The position numbers and the translations under genes are program-made. DNA of 64,000 nucleotides from Agromyces cerinus subsp. cerinus (GTDB lineage Bacteria > Actinomycetota > Actinomycetes > Actinomycetales > Microbacteriaceae), in assembly GCF_900142065.1 (NCBI RefSeq), contig NZ_FSRJ01000004.1:434001-498000 (forward strand), given 5' to 3'. Below are positions 1 to 8,174 of the stretch, in pieces. Positions within the stretch are counted from its first letter, which is position 1. Every line of letters begins with the position of its first letter. Below the pieces are notes generated by a model. It saw only the letters and a program-made list of their open reading frames with translations. It made no database searches and was not told the origin of the DNA.

Positions 1-128
1 ATGCTCTGGCCGTGCGGGTCGGCCTCGATCACGGCGCGCTGCTCGGCGGTCGGCGCGTGCAGGCCGAGCCGCGCGGCGATGTCGGCGGCGGCGATTCCGG
101 TGGTCACGCCGCCCTCTGCGGCGCTCAT
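1..128 (-). CDS. UvrD-family DNA helicase, AdnB-like (N-terminus only)
   Basis: Only the first 42 codons are in the window; the gene runs off the left edge. The ATG at 128 overlaps the stop of the upstream gene (ATGA), so the two are translationally coupled. Residues about 26-34 read PTAEQRAVI, the Q-motif that starts motor domain 1 of UvrD/PcrA helicases and contacts adenine. In Actinobacteria a UvrD-like gene directly behind an AdnA-type gene encodes AdnB, the active motor and second nuclease of the AdnAB double-strand-break resection complex. The helicase family is clear from the motif; the AdnB identity is inferred from gene order, because the nuclease domain lies outside the window. Confidence 0.8.
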   Translation of the reverse strand, partial: MSAAEGGVTTGIAAADIAARLGLHAPTAEQRAVIEADPHGQS

Positions 129-3100
129 GCCGAGACCGCCGGCACGAGGTGCACACGGTACTGCCAGCCGCCGAATCTCGATCGATAGCCGAGCTCCGCC
201 GGCCCCTCGAACTCGCTGCCCGACATCGTGCGCGCGACGGAGTCGAGCCGTTCGCGGAACTCCCCCTCGGCCTCGTCGTCGAACGGCTGCTGCGCGCGTT
301 CGGTGAAGGCGTTGCCGCGGGTGGGCTTGGCGAGGTAGACGAGCTTCGCACCGCCGAGCGTGCCGTTGTTCGGCACCTCGCCCGCACGTGCTGCCAGCTG
401 GTAGGCGGCGAGCTGCGGGTGCGCGGCCGTCTCGGCGGCCGACGGCGGGGTGCGACCGGTCTTCAGGTCGACGATCACCGTGGTGCCGTCGGCCGAGGCC
501 TCGACCCGGTCGATCGTGCCCGAGATGCGCACCCGGCCGATGACGAGCGTGAAGCGGCCCTCGGCACCGAGCAGCACCTTGCCGTCGTCGACGAAGTTCG
601 CGAGGTAGTCGGATGCCCCTTCGGCCATGCGCCGCGCGCCGCGGCGCTCGCGCTCGGCCACCCATCCCGCTTCGAACCGCAGTTCGCGCCAGCGTTCTTC
701 GACGGCGGCCCAGAGGGTCTCGATGCTCGTGTCTCCGTCGTCGCGGGCGCCGGCCTCTTCGACGACGGCATGCACGATGGTGCCGATCGAGGCGGCGAGG
801 CCCGATGGCGGCGAGGCGACGTGGTCGATGAACCAGCCGAGCGGCGACTCTTCAGCGCGATCGATCTGCGACGGCGAGACCGACACGAGCGCCTCGGGGT
901 CGCCGTCGAGGTCGACCAGGGGTGCCGTGGTCGACGGCTCGGCCAGCCCGTACCACTCGTCGGGGTGGGCGCCGGGCACGCCCTGCTCGGCGAGCAGGGC
1001 GAGGGCGGCCGGTGCCTCGCCGCCGCCCGAGCTCGTCGCCTCTTCGCGAAGCGCGCCGACGAGTCCGCGTAGGTGCAGCGGGCGACGGCGGGCCGCCTTG
1101 ATGCGCTCGCTCGCGTAGCCCATGAGCATCGACGGCTGCTCGTCGTCGTTGGCCGTGCAGCTCAGCACGAGCTGCCGACTCGCTCGCGAGGCGGCGAGCA
1201 CGAAGAGCCGCAGCTCGTCGCCGCGCACCGACGCCCGTGCCTCGGCGACGGTCTCGGGCGCCGGCAGCGGTGCGCCGGCGCGGGCAGCTGCGACGACGCG
1301 AGGCAGGAGCGCGGAGTGCAGCAGGGTGCCGCGGGGGCGGAGATTCGGCCAGACGCCGTCTTGCAGGCCCGCGATCACGACGACCTCGAACTCGCGGCCG
1401 ATGACGGCGGGCGGCGTGGTCACGACGACGGTCTCGGCCGAGCGCTGCGGCGCGAGCGAGTCTTCGGGCAGCTCGCTCGCGAGCACCTCGTCGACGAATC
1501 GCACGGGCGGTGCATCGGGCTCGCGCTCGACGAAGCGCTGCGCGGCCGCGAAGAGGGCCACGGCGGCATCGAGTGCGCGGTTCGCCTCCTCGGCCAGCAC
1601 GCCCGTGCCGGCGGCCTGCGCGGACCACTCCGTGGCGAGCCCGCTGCCCTCCCAGATCGACCAGAGCACCTCTTCGATCGTGCCGCCGCGCTGGGCGACG
1701 CCGCGAGCGGTCGCGAACAGCTTCGCGAGCCGTGCCGCGCGCCGCGCGGGCGCCGCGTCGATGGTCTCGAATCCGCCGGGAGCCCCGAGCGCCTCGACGA
1801 GCAGTTCGTCGGCCGTGCGCGAGCCCTCGTTCGCGAGCTCCTCGTGCCGCAGGGCGAGCCGCAGCCGGCGCAGGCCCACACTGTCGAGCCGGCCGATCGG
1901 CCCCGTGAGCACGGTCACCGCGAGCTCGGGGGTCAGCGGTTCACGGTCGAGCACGAGCGAGGCGGCTGCGAGCAGTGCCGCGGCCGCCGGAGCGTCGCGC
2001 AGCGCGGTGCGGGCGGCATTGCCGGCGGTCGGCACATCGGCGAGCGCGAGCCCCCGCTCGAAGGCGGGCACGTCGCCGCCCGACCGCAGCACGACGGCCA
2101 TCGACGCCCACGGCACGCCGTCGAGCAGGTGGCGCTCGCGCAGCACTGCGGCGACGGCCTGGCACTCGGCCGCGTGTGAGGGCGCCTCGATGCCGAGCAC
2201 CGCCGAGAGCGGGTCGATCTCGGCACCGGCCGGCGTCTCGCGCACCGCCGAGCGGTGCGTGCCGCCGAGGGCTGTGCCGATGTGGCCGCTGACGGACTGC
2301 ACGATCGACCGCAGTTCGGGCCGCCCCCGGTGCACGACGGGCAACTCGATGCGCTGCACGGCGCCGGTGCCGAGCACCGAGCCGAGCGAGCCGAGCAGCT
2401 CGGCACGGCCGCCGCGGAATCCGTTGGAGGCGACGTCGGGGTCGCCGAGCGCGATCACCGCGACGCCGCGGGCGGCGAACGCCCCGAGCAGCGCAGCGGT
2501 CGACTCGGTCGCCTCCTGGGCGTCGTCGACGACGATGAGCCGCACCCGTGCGAGCAGGCCGAGGGCCGCTTCGGCCGAGGCATCCGTCGTGCTGCGGCGC
2601 ACGATGGCGGCGGCGAAGGCGCCCAGTTCTGACGAGTCGTACTGGTTGGGGCGCAGCTGCGCCTTCACCTCGTCGTACTCCTCGAGGAACGCGGCGGCGG
2701 CGACCCACTCGGGCCGGCCGCTCCGCTCGCCGAGCGCGGCGAGCGTGGGCGCGTCGACACCGTGCTCGACGGCCCGCATGAGCAGGTCGCGCAGCTCTGA
2801 GCGGAACCCCCTGAGCACCCGCACCTCGGGCGTCAGCGGGTCCGGCCACGCCGGCCCGAACCCGTCGCGGATGCCGCCCTCGAGCAGTTCGCCGATGATC
2901 TGGTCGTGCTCGGCGCCCGTGAGCAGGGTCACCGGGGTGCCCGTGAACGCACGCACCAGCTGGAAGGCGAGCGAGTTCGCCGTGCGCGCGAGCGGCCCCC
3001 GTGTGGTGACGCCGAGCCGCACCGCGAGCCGGTCGCGCAGCGCGGTCGCCGCGACACGGGTCGCAGAGAGCACGAGCACCTCGTCGGTGGCGTGCCCCAA

Positions 3101-3232
3101 ACGCTCGATGCGGTCGGCGACGAGTTCGATCGCGAACGTCGTCTTGCCGCTGCCGGGGGCCCCGAACACGGCCACATGCGCGTCTTCCGCGAGCCTCGAG
3201 ACGGGGGCTTCGGATGTCGCGGTGACCTGCAT
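125..3232 (-). CDS. adnA: AdnA-like helicase-nuclease subunit
   Basis: This 1035-residue protein has a UvrD-like motor fold followed by a RecB-type nuclease. A Walker A motif, GAPGSGKTT, is at residues 24-32. There is no PTxEQ Q-motif before it, unlike the downstream partner. The last ~200 residues carry a PD-(D/E)XK nuclease signature (SPSQIDRAEE, then GTIDRVE and VIVDLKTG). Size and architecture fit AdnA, which with AdnB forms the actinobacterial heterodimer that unwinds and resects broken DNA ends for recombination. The start is supported by a -10-like TAGCGT (3240-3245, minus) 7 bases before the ATG, implying a leaderless mRNA. It lies divergent from the DUF3107 gene and overlaps the next helicase gene by 4 bases. 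A generic UvrD/RecB-like protein is the alternative. Confidence 0.85.
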   Translation of the reverse strand: MQVTATSEAPVSRLAEDAHVAVFGAPGSGKTTFAIELVADRIERLGHATDEVLVLSATRVAATALRDRLAVRLGVTTRGPLARTANSLAFQLVRAFTGTPVTLLTGAEHDQIIGELLEGGIRDGFGPAWPDPLTPEVRVLRGFRSELRDLLMRAVEHGVDAPTLAALGERSGRPEWVAAAAFLEEYDEVKAQLRPNQYDSSELGAFAAAIVRRSTTDASAEAALGLLARVRLIVVDDAQEATESTAALLGAFAARGVAVIALGDPDVASNGFRGGRAELLGSLGSVLGTGAVQRIELPVVHRGRPELRSIVQSVSGHIGTALGGTHRSAVRETPAGAEIDPLSAVLGIEAPSHAAECQAVAAVLRERHLLDGVPWASMAVVLRSGGDVPAFERGLALADVPTAGNAARTALRDAPAAAALLAAASLVLDREPLTPELAVTVLTGPIGRLDSVGLRRLRLALRHEELANEGSRTADELLVEALGAPGGFETIDAAPARRAARLAKLFATARGVAQRGGTIEEVLWSIWEGSGLATEWSAQAAGTGVLAEEANRALDAAVALFAAAQRFVEREPDAPPVRFVDEVLASELPEDSLAPQRSAETVVVTTPPAVIGREFEVVVIAGLQDGVWPNLRPRGTLLHSALLPRVVAAARAGAPLPAPETVAEARASVRGDELRLFVLAASRASRQLVLSCTANDDEQPSMLMGYASERIKAARRRPLHLRGLVGALREEATSSGGGEAPAALALLAEQGVPGAHPDEWYGLAEPSTTAPLVDLDGDPEALVSVSPSQIDRAEESPLGWFIDHVASPPSGLAASIGTIVHAVVEEAGARDDGDTSIETLWAAVEERWRELRFEAGWVAERERRGARRMAEGASDYLANFVDDGKVLLGAEGRFTLVIGRVRISGTIDRVEASADGTTVIVDLKTGRTPPSAAETAAHPQLAAYQLAARAGEVPNNGTLGGAKLVYLAKPTRGNAFTERAQQPFDDEAEGEFRERLDSVARTMSGSEFEGPAELGYRSRFGGWQYRVHLVPAVSA

Positions 3233-3239
3233 GTCGGCA

Positions 3240-3319
3240 ACGCTAACGGGTTCCGCCGACAGTGAACCTGCACCGGCCCCGCGAGCCGGTGTCGTAGGGT
3301 TGGCGCAAGAGCAGAAAGG
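3240..3319. promoter_or_regulatory. Divergent promoter region, adnA / DUF3107 gene
   Basis: For the minus-strand helicase, TAGCGT lies at 3240-3245, 7 bases before its ATG. For the plus-strand DUF3107 gene, TAGGGT lies at 3295-3300, and a purine-rich ribosome site (GAAAGG, 3314-3319) precedes the GTG at 3326. Boxes were recognised by eye; no start-site data are available. Confidence 0.5.
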
Positions 3320-3325
3320 CGTACC

Positions 3326-3550
3326 GTGGACGTTCGCATCGGCATTCAGAACTCCCCCCGTGAACTCGGTTTCGAGACTTCGCAGTCAGCTGCGGAGGTC
3401 GAGCAGGCGGTCGCCGCGGCACTGGCCGGCCAGTCGCCGCTGCTGACGCTCACCGACGACAAGGGCACCCGCTACGTCGTGCCCTCGGCCGCGCTCGCCT
3501 ACGTCGAGATCGGTTCAGAGGAGTCGCGTCGCGTCGGATTCGTCGCCTGA
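3326..3550 (+). CDS. DUF3107 family protein
   Basis: A 74-residue protein starting at GTG, preceded by GAAAGG at 3314-3319. Its sequence (MDVRIGIQNSPRELGFET at the start, then a VEQAVAAAL helix and a YVVPSAALAYVEIG strand) matches the actinobacterial DUF3107 family, an ATP-binding-annotated small protein whose role is not established. It is soluble, with no signal or membrane segment. It ends one base before the start of the next gene, so the two are probably co-transcribed. Family membership is confident; no function should be read into it. Confidence 0.85.
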   Translation: MDVRIGIQNSPRELGFETSQSAAEVEQAVAAALAGQSPLLTLTDDKGTRYVVPSAALAYVEIGSEESRRVGFVA

Positions 3551-3551
3551 C

Positions 3552-3863
3552 ATGGAGCTCATCTTCATCGTCGTCGGCGGCGCCATCCTGGGCCTCGCAA
3601 CGCAGTTCGTGGTGCCGCTCCGGCACCTCCGCGGCGTTGCCGTGGGCTCGGCGATCGGCGCCGGCGTCGCCGCCGTCGTGTGGGTCGCACTGACCTGGCT
3701 CGGCTGGCCTTGGGACGGCGGATGGATCTGGGTCGCCGCACTCGTCGCCTCGGCACTCGTGCCGGCCGCGGTGCTGTACCTCATCTCGCCGCGCCGTGAG
3801 CGAGCGGATGCCGTGCTCTTCGAGCGCCTCTCCCGCCCGGGCGCGGGCGCCGCGAGCGCCTGA
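3552..3863 (+). CDS. Small three-helix membrane protein
   Basis: A 103-residue protein with about three hydrophobic stretches: residues 2-20, 30-51 (separated by a short basic loop) and 60-80, followed by a charged C-terminal tail (SPRRERADAV). It starts directly after the DUF3107 stop, so it is probably the second gene of that operon. I do not recognise a characterised family. A short hairpin follows the stop at 3866-3888. Confidence 0.7.
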   Translation: MELIFIVVGGAILGLATQFVVPLRHLRGVAVGSAIGAGVAAVVWVALTWLGWPWDGGWIWVAALVASALVPAAVLYLISPRRERADAVLFERLSRPGAGAASA

Positions 3864-3865
3864 CG

Positions 3866-3888
3866 CGAACCGAGCCGCCCGCGGTTCG
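3866..3888 (+). terminator. Weak hairpin after the DUF3107/membrane-protein operon
   Basis: CGAACCG (3866-3872) pairs with CGGTTCG (3882-3888) across a 9-base loop, 3 bases after the stop codon. There is no T run, so termination is only a possibility. Confidence 0.35.
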
Positions 3889-3889
3889 G

Positions 3890-3935
3890 CCGTGAGAACG
3901 AGCGCGCTCCGGACGTGAGGCCGAACGCGCTCCGG
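3890..3935. repeat. Two tandem 23-bp units in an intergenic gap
   Basis: Units at 3890-3912 and 3913-3935 match at 19 of 23 positions, sharing CGTGAG and CGCGCTCCGG. A third partial unit (CCGTGG...CGG) follows. They lie between convergent genes and have no known role. Confidence 0.6.
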
Positions 3936-3975
3936 CCGTGGTTCGGCGTGCCTCAGAAGGTGAGTCGGTGCACGC

Positions 3976-4692
3976 TCAGGCTGTGAGGCCGAGCGCGTCC
4001 ATGCGACGAGTGTGCGCGGCGATGAGTTCGGTGAACACCGGCTCGACGTCGGCGCCGCGATCGTTGGAGTCCGACGCGCGCAGTGCCGAGCGGGCGATCA
4101 GCAGCGTGTCGCCGACGAGGCTACGACCCCAGAGGGCGAGTCGGTCGGCGAGCCCCGGCTCGGCGGCGATGGCGGCGAACAGTTCGTCGTGCAGCACACC
4201 GGCCGATGCCTCGTCTTCGGCGAGGATCGCACGCACCCGCGTCGCGAGTTCGCCGGGCAGGCCCTCGGCGAGCCGGGAGAAGTAGTCGTCGAGCATGCCA
4301 GCGGTGACGTGAATGCCGAGCAGCAGCTCGTACCAGTCGGCCCCGGCACTCGCCTGACGGAATCGCTCCGCGGCCGGCGCGAACGGCGCCATCACCACGA
4401 CGGGCTCGACGTCGAGCCGGCGCAGCTCGGCGATCAGTGCGTGGTGCTGGCGCAGCGCACCGCCTGCGGCGCGGCTGAGCCCCTCTTTCGCCGAGAGCGT
4501 CGGCGCCGTCGCGACGGAACGCGCGAGCGACTCGAAGAACTCGAGCTGGATGTACGCGGCCTGGCCGAGGAACGGGACGGGCTCGGGCACGAGCTCGGTG
4601 AAATCGACCTTCGTGAGGTCGGTCGGCGTGGCCCGCGGGCGCAGCCGAGGCAGCTCGGGGCGCGGAAGGCGCCGATTCGACCAGAGGACCAC
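3976..4692 (-). CDS. Ferritin-like fold protein (MiaE-like superfamily)
   Basis: A helical protein of 238 residues from the chosen GTG. Helices carry spaced Glu/His of a ferritin-like diiron bundle: QLEFFES, LRQHHALIAELRR, LLLGIHVTAGMLDDYF, EDEASAGVLHDELF, and the C-terminal FTELIAAHTRRMDAL. Actinobacteria carry such proteins, often annotated as ferritin-like fold-containing or tRNA-hydroxylase-like; the substrate is unknown. The start was chosen because a -10-like TAAGCT (4700-4705, minus) lies 7 bases before the GTG at 4692, giving MVLWSNRR as the N-terminus. An in-frame ATG at 4746 is an alternative, but no ribosome site precedes it. It is divergent from the DEAD-box helicase. Confidence 0.7.
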   Translation of the reverse strand: MVLWSNRRLPRPELPRLRPRATPTDLTKVDFTELVPEPVPFLGQAAYIQLEFFESLARSVATAPTLSAKEGLSRAAGGALRQHHALIAELRRLDVEPVVVMAPFAPAAERFRQASAGADWYELLLGIHVTAGMLDDYFSRLAEGLPGELATRVRAILAEDEASAGVLHDELFAAIAAEPGLADRLALWGRSLVGDTLLIARSALRASDSNDRGADVEPVFTELIAAHTRRMDALGLTA

Positions 4693-4729
4693 AGCAGACA
4701 GCTTACCGAGGCGTTCAGGCAGTCTCGGA

Positions 4730-4735
4730 TAGGGT
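4730..4735 (+). promoter_or_regulatory. -10 box for the DEAD-box helicase gene
   Basis: TAGGGT at 4730-4735 would start transcription near 4742, leaving a leader of about 94 bases before the TTG at 4836. That is long for this window, where many genes look leaderless. Confidence 0.4.
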
Positions 4736-4835
4736 AGAGGGTGCATGCGGGCGATGGAACCGCAGCCGTGCGCCTGGAGTTGAGAACGGGGCGCGCATCC
4801 GACCGCCACCTCGAGCAACACGAACAGGCAGACTT

Positions 4836-6419
4836 TTGACCACTTTCACCGACCTCGGCATCGCGTCCGACATCGTCGACGCCCTCGCCGGGAAGGGCAT
4901 CATCGATGCCTTCCCCATCCAGGAACAGACCATCCCCCTCGCCCTCTCGGGCCAGGACATCATCGGCCAGGCCAAGACCGGCACCGGCAAGACCTTCGGA
5001 TTCGGCCTGCCGATCATCCAGCGCCTCGGCGACGACCCCGAGGGCGGCGTCAAGGCGCTCGTCGTCGTGCCGACCCGTGAGCTCTGCGTGCAGGTCACCG
5101 AAGACCTCGAGCTCGCGACATCCAATCGCCCCACCAAGATCGTGTCGATCTACGGCGGCAAGGCCTACGAAGGTCAGATCGAGCAGCTCAAGGCCGGCGC
5201 GCAGATCGTCGTCGGCACCCCCGGGCGCCTCCTCGACCTCGCCTCGCAGCGCCTCCTCTCGCTGAAGAACGTGCAGGAGATGGTGCTCGACGAGGCCGAC
5301 AAGATGCTCGACCTCGGCTTCCTCGCCGACATCGAGAAGCTCATGGCGCAGACGCCCGCGACCCGCCACACGATGCTCTTCTCGGCCACCATGCCGGGCC
5401 CGATCGTGGCGCTCGCGCGCCGCTTCATGGTGCGCCCCATCCACATCCGTGCGACCGACCCCGACGAGGGCCTCACGCAGGCGAACATCAAGCACCTCGT
5501 CTACCGGGCGCACTCGCTCGACAAAGACGAGGTCATCTCGCGCATCCTCCAGGCAGAGGGTCGTGGCAAGACCGTCATCTTCACGCGCACGAAGCGTGCA
5601 GCGGCCAAGCTCGTCGAAGAGCTCAACGACCGCGGCTTCAACGCCGCCGCCGTTCACGGCGACCTGAACCAGGACCAGCGCGAGCGCGCGATGGCGGCCT
5701 TCAAGGCCGGCAAGAAGGACGTGCTCATCGCCACGGATGTCGCGGCGCGCGGCATCGACGTCGACGACGTGACGCACGTCATCAACCACACCATCCCCGA
5801 CGACGACAAGGCGTACCTGCACCGCGTGGGCCGCACGGGCCGCGCCGGCAAGACCGGCATCGCCGTAACGTTCGTCGACTGGGACGACCTGCACAAGTGG
5901 GCGCTCATCAACCGCGCCCTCGAGTTCGGCCAGCCCGAGCCGACCGAGACGTACTCGTCGAGCCCGCACCTCTTCACCGACCTCGACATCCCCGCCGGCA
6001 CCAAGGGCCGCTTGAAGCCGTCGTCCGCGGTCGCCGCGCCGACGCGCTCGGCCACGGCCGGTCGCAGCGAGGGCCGCTCGGGCGGTCGCAGCGAAGGCCG
6101 CTCCGGCGGTCGTTCCGAGGGCGGTTCGGAGCGAACGGATGCCGGCGCTGAGCGCGCCCCCCGCACCCGCAGCCGCAACCGCACGCGCGGCGGCAAGCCG
6201 GCCGGCGAGACCGCGGGCGTCGCCCCCGAGTCCGCACCGACCGAGGGTGCCGCAGCATCCACTGCTCACACCGCTCCCGCTGAGGCCGTGGCCGTCAAGG
6301 AGCCCGGCACGGGCACCCACGACGGCAAGGGCCACGAGCACCACGACGGCAACGCCGCTCCCCCGCGCCGTCGCCGTCGCCGTGGCCCGCGCACCGGCGG
6401 CACCACGCCCCAGGTGTAA
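4836..6419 (+). CDS. DEAD-box ATP-dependent RNA helicase
   Basis: A 527-residue protein that unwinds RNA duplexes during ribosome assembly and mRNA turnover, often under cold or other stress. Motifs in order: Q-motif near residues 4-31, Walker A AKTGTGKT (46-53), PTREL, LDEADKM, SAT, then in the second RecA domain ARGIDV and HRVGRTGRAG. After about residue 390 comes a low-complexity tail with repeats of GRSEGRSGG, then a basic stretch (PPRRRRRRGPRTGG) likely to bind RNA. The TTG start matches the beginning of the conserved domain. The gene is monocistronic, with a long leader upstream and a hairpin after the stop. Confidence 0.93.
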   Translation: MTTFTDLGIASDIVDALAGKGIIDAFPIQEQTIPLALSGQDIIGQAKTGTGKTFGFGLPIIQRLGDDPEGGVKALVVVPTRELCVQVTEDLELATSNRPTKIVSIYGGKAYEGQIEQLKAGAQIVVGTPGRLLDLASQRLLSLKNVQEMVLDEADKMLDLGFLADIEKLMAQTPATRHTMLFSATMPGPIVALARRFMVRPIHIRATDPDEGLTQANIKHLVYRAHSLDKDEVISRILQAEGRGKTVIFTRTKRAAAKLVEELNDRGFNAAAVHGDLNQDQRERAMAAFKAGKKDVLIATDVAARGIDVDDVTHVINHTIPDDDKAYLHRVGRTGRAGKTGIAVTFVDWDDLHKWALINRALEFGQPEPTETYSSSPHLFTDLDIPAGTKGRLKPSSAVAAPTRSATAGRSEGRSGGRSEGRSGGRSEGGSERTDAGAERAPRTRSRNRTRGGKPAGETAGVAPESAPTEGAAASTAHTAPAEAVAVKEPGTGTHDGKGHEHHDGNAAPPRRRRRRGPRTGGTTPQV

Positions 6420-6436
6420 CCCGGCTCCGACGTTTC

Positions 6437-6468
6437 AGCGCCCGCACGGCTTCGGCCGGGCGGGCGCT
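6437..6468 (+). terminator. Terminator hairpin after the DEAD-box helicase
   Basis: AGCGCCCGCACGGC (6437-6450) pairs with GCCGGGCGGGCGCT (6455-6468), one mismatch, with a TTCG tetraloop. It lies 17 bases after the stop, between convergent genes. Confidence 0.8.
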
Positions 6469-6489
6469 GTGCGTTTCGGTACGGAAGGT

Positions 6490-6963
6490 TCAGAGCGCGT
6501 GCGTCAGGGACGGCGCTTCGGTTCGTGCTCTGTCGTCAGACTCGGGCGCGTTGGTCTTCGCAGCGGCGGCCGGCCGATACCGCCACGCCCACACGGCGAG
6601 CGCGGCAGCGAGGAGGATCGTGATCACCGCGAGCGGAACGTGCAGGGCGGTCAGCGAACGGAACCCGGCGAACGCGAGCAGCGACATGAGCGCAAGCAGC
6701 GCGATCGTCGCCCAGATCGGCCAGCGCGGCGCCCCGCCGAGGCGGCGCGCGAGGATCGCGGCGACGATGCTGACCATCAACGAGATCCCCGCCACGGTGG
6801 CCATCTCGCGATGCCACCCGAATGCCGACGACTCCCCGCCCATGAACAGGCCGGCGAGCACCGCCTGGCCGAACATGAGGAGCGCGGTCACGGTCAGCGA
6901 GATCCGGAGGAACCGCATCGGCCACCGGCGCGATTCGCGAGCCGAGTCATTGAGTGAGGACAT
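6490..6963 (-). CDS. Four-helix membrane protein, divergent from a MarR gene
   Basis: A 157-residue protein with four predicted membrane helices (about residues 17-40, 55-75, 83-103 and 108-128) and a polar C-terminal tail. His residues at GWHREMATVAG and ALHVPLAV sit near helix ends, as in cytochrome b561-like or DUF420-like four-helix proteins, but I cannot assign a family. TAGGCT (6970-6975, minus) lies 6 bases before the ATG with TTGATC 17 bases further up, so the mRNA is probably leaderless. Its promoter overlaps palindromes that the divergent MarR regulator could bind, so it is the likely target. Confidence 0.75.
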   Translation of the reverse strand: MSSLNDSARESRRWPMRFLRISLTVTALLMFGQAVLAGLFMGGESSAFGWHREMATVAGISLMVSIVAAILARRLGGAPRWPIWATIALLALMSLLAFAGFRSLTALHVPLAVITILLAAALAVWAWRYRPAAAAKTNAPESDDRARTEAPSLTHAL

Positions 6964-6969
6964 GATCGG

Positions 6970-6998
6970 AGCCTATCTAATAGATCCAAATGGATCAA
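6970..6998 (-). promoter_or_regulatory. Promoter with palindromic operator candidates (MarR divergon)
   Basis: On the minus strand TTGATC (6993-6998), N17, TAGGCT (6970-6975) precedes the membrane-protein gene. The spacer holds two dyads: TCTAATAGA (6976-6984, perfect) and GATCCAAATGGATC (6983-6996, one mismatch). Another GGATC follows at 7007-7011. MarR proteins typically bind such palindromes in divergent promoters. Confidence 0.6.
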
Positions 6999-7031
6999 TT
7001 GCAACTGGATCGAATTTGAGAAAATCGAGCC

Positions 7032-7496
7032 ATGAGCGATGACAGCGGGCAGGCCTCGATCGAAGTGGGGCTGCTGCTCCACCAGGTCTACACACTGGCG
7101 ACCCAACGGCTGAACGACGCGCTGCGTCCCATGAACCTGGCCAGTCGGCACGTCACGGTGATGTTCCTGATCCGGGACGGCGTGGAGACCCAACGGGACC
7201 TCGTCGCACGACTCAACACCGACAAGACCGGCATGGTGCGAGTGATCGACGACCTCGACCGGCTCGGCTACGTCACGCGAACGCCCTCGACGCTCGACCG
7301 CAGGGTGACGCTCCTGGCCCTCACGACTGACGGAGAAGATGCCCTCCGGACTGCGCAGCAGCACACCAAGCGCGTGTCCGCGGAATTGTTCCACGCGGTC
7401 AGCCCGCACGAACTCGGCCTTCTGAAGTCGATCCTGATGCGCACGCTCACCCCGATCCCCTCACCTCAACCCGTCGAGGGCCCCGTCCCCACCTGA
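7032..7496 (+). CDS. MarR-family transcriptional regulator
   Basis: A 154-residue protein with the MarR winged-helix layout: an N-terminal dimerisation helix, HVTVMFLIRDGVETQRDLV, recognition helix near DKTGMVRVIDDLDRLG, and the wing TPSTLDRRVTLLALT, followed by C-terminal helices. MarR dimers usually repress a divergent gene until a small aromatic ligand or an oxidant releases them. Here the divergent gene is the four-helix membrane protein at 6490-6963, and palindromes lie between the two. The ligand cannot be deduced. Confidence 0.9.
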   Translation: MSDDSGQASIEVGLLLHQVYTLATQRLNDALRPMNLASRHVTVMFLIRDGVETQRDLVARLNTDKTGMVRVIDDLDRLGYVTRTPSTLDRRVTLLALTTDGEDALRTAQQHTKRVSAELFHAVSPHELGLLKSILMRTLTPIPSPQPVEGPVPT

Positions 7497-7508
7497 TCGG
7501 CAGCCGCG

Positions 7509-8174
7509 TCAGACGACAGTGGGCAGCTTTCGCTCGATTCGGAGGGCCCCAATGCCGCTGACGGCCGGACCGACGTCATACGTGCGCTGCACTTCCACTG
7601 CTGCGAAGTCGAACCCGAGTTCGGAGTAGACCTGTGCGAGCGCCACCCGAGCTGCGACGGAGGGCGGGTCGTCGGCGCAGCTGCAGAGCACGATCACCTC
7701 GCGGAGGCCACCATTCGCTCTCGTCATGCCGTGCACCGAGTACCACTGCCGCTTCTCGAGCTGCGCCCTTGTCCAGTACTCGTCGAAGAACGTGCCGCCC
7801 GGCGGTTCAGCTCGCAACCGGTCCAGCATCTCCTCCAGCTCGGCCTGCGCGAGCTGCGGCCGCCGGAACCATGAGTTGTCGTGGGAAGCTTCGTTCGTCG
7901 GCGAGCCCAGCCGCACTAGGCCCGAAGCCCGGTTCCGGTTGAACTGCTCGATGGAGGTCGTGTACGACGACTCCATCGGGCGGTCGTACAACACCGCTGG
8001 GCCGCGCTTCGGCTGGTCCTCGAAGTGCTCGAGACCGACGAAGCCATCGAGTCGAGGGTCTGCCTCTCGCCCCGGTGTCCACGTGAACTGCAGGACCTCC
8101 GTCCTCCGCTTGACCCAGCGGAAGACTGTGAGGTCGCCGCAGACCAGCGGCGAATCGGGAACGATGGTGCTCAT
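7509..8174 (-). CDS. Hypothetical protein, family not recognised
   Basis: A 221-residue soluble protein with no signal or membrane segment. It has an N-terminal half with many aromatic residues (VLQFTWTPG, FVGLEHFED), a middle charged helix (ELEEMLDRLRAE), and a C-terminal beta-rich part (REVIVLCSCADDPPSVAARVALAQVYSELGFDFAAVEVQRTYD). AAGGAG lies about 11 bases before the ATG at 8174. It is convergent with the MarR gene, with only 12 bases between stops. Codon use is less biased than in its neighbours, with more A/T third positions, hinting at a recent arrival. No function is proposed. Confidence 0.6.
   Translation of the reverse strand: MSTIVPDSPLVCGDLTVFRWVKRRTEVLQFTWTPGREADPRLDGFVGLEHFEDQPKRGPAVLYDRPMESSYTTSIEQFNRNRASGLVRLGSPTNEASHDNSWFRRPQLAQAELEEMLDRLRAEPPGGTFFDEYWTRAQLEKRQWYSVHGMTRANGGLREVIVLCSCADDPPSVAARVALAQVYSELGFDFAAVEVQRTYDVGPAVSGIGALRIERKLPTVV

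Noticed and set aside
1122-3446. Long open frame opposite the helicase-nuclease gene
   Set aside because: It is a mirror of GC-rich codon bias: the translation is Ser/Arg/Ala-rich without domains, while the minus strand has clear motifs.
4693-4821. Longer ferritin-like protein start
   Set aside because: No ribosome site; the -10-like box 7 bases before the GTG at 4692 argues for the short form. The ATG at 4746 stays possible.
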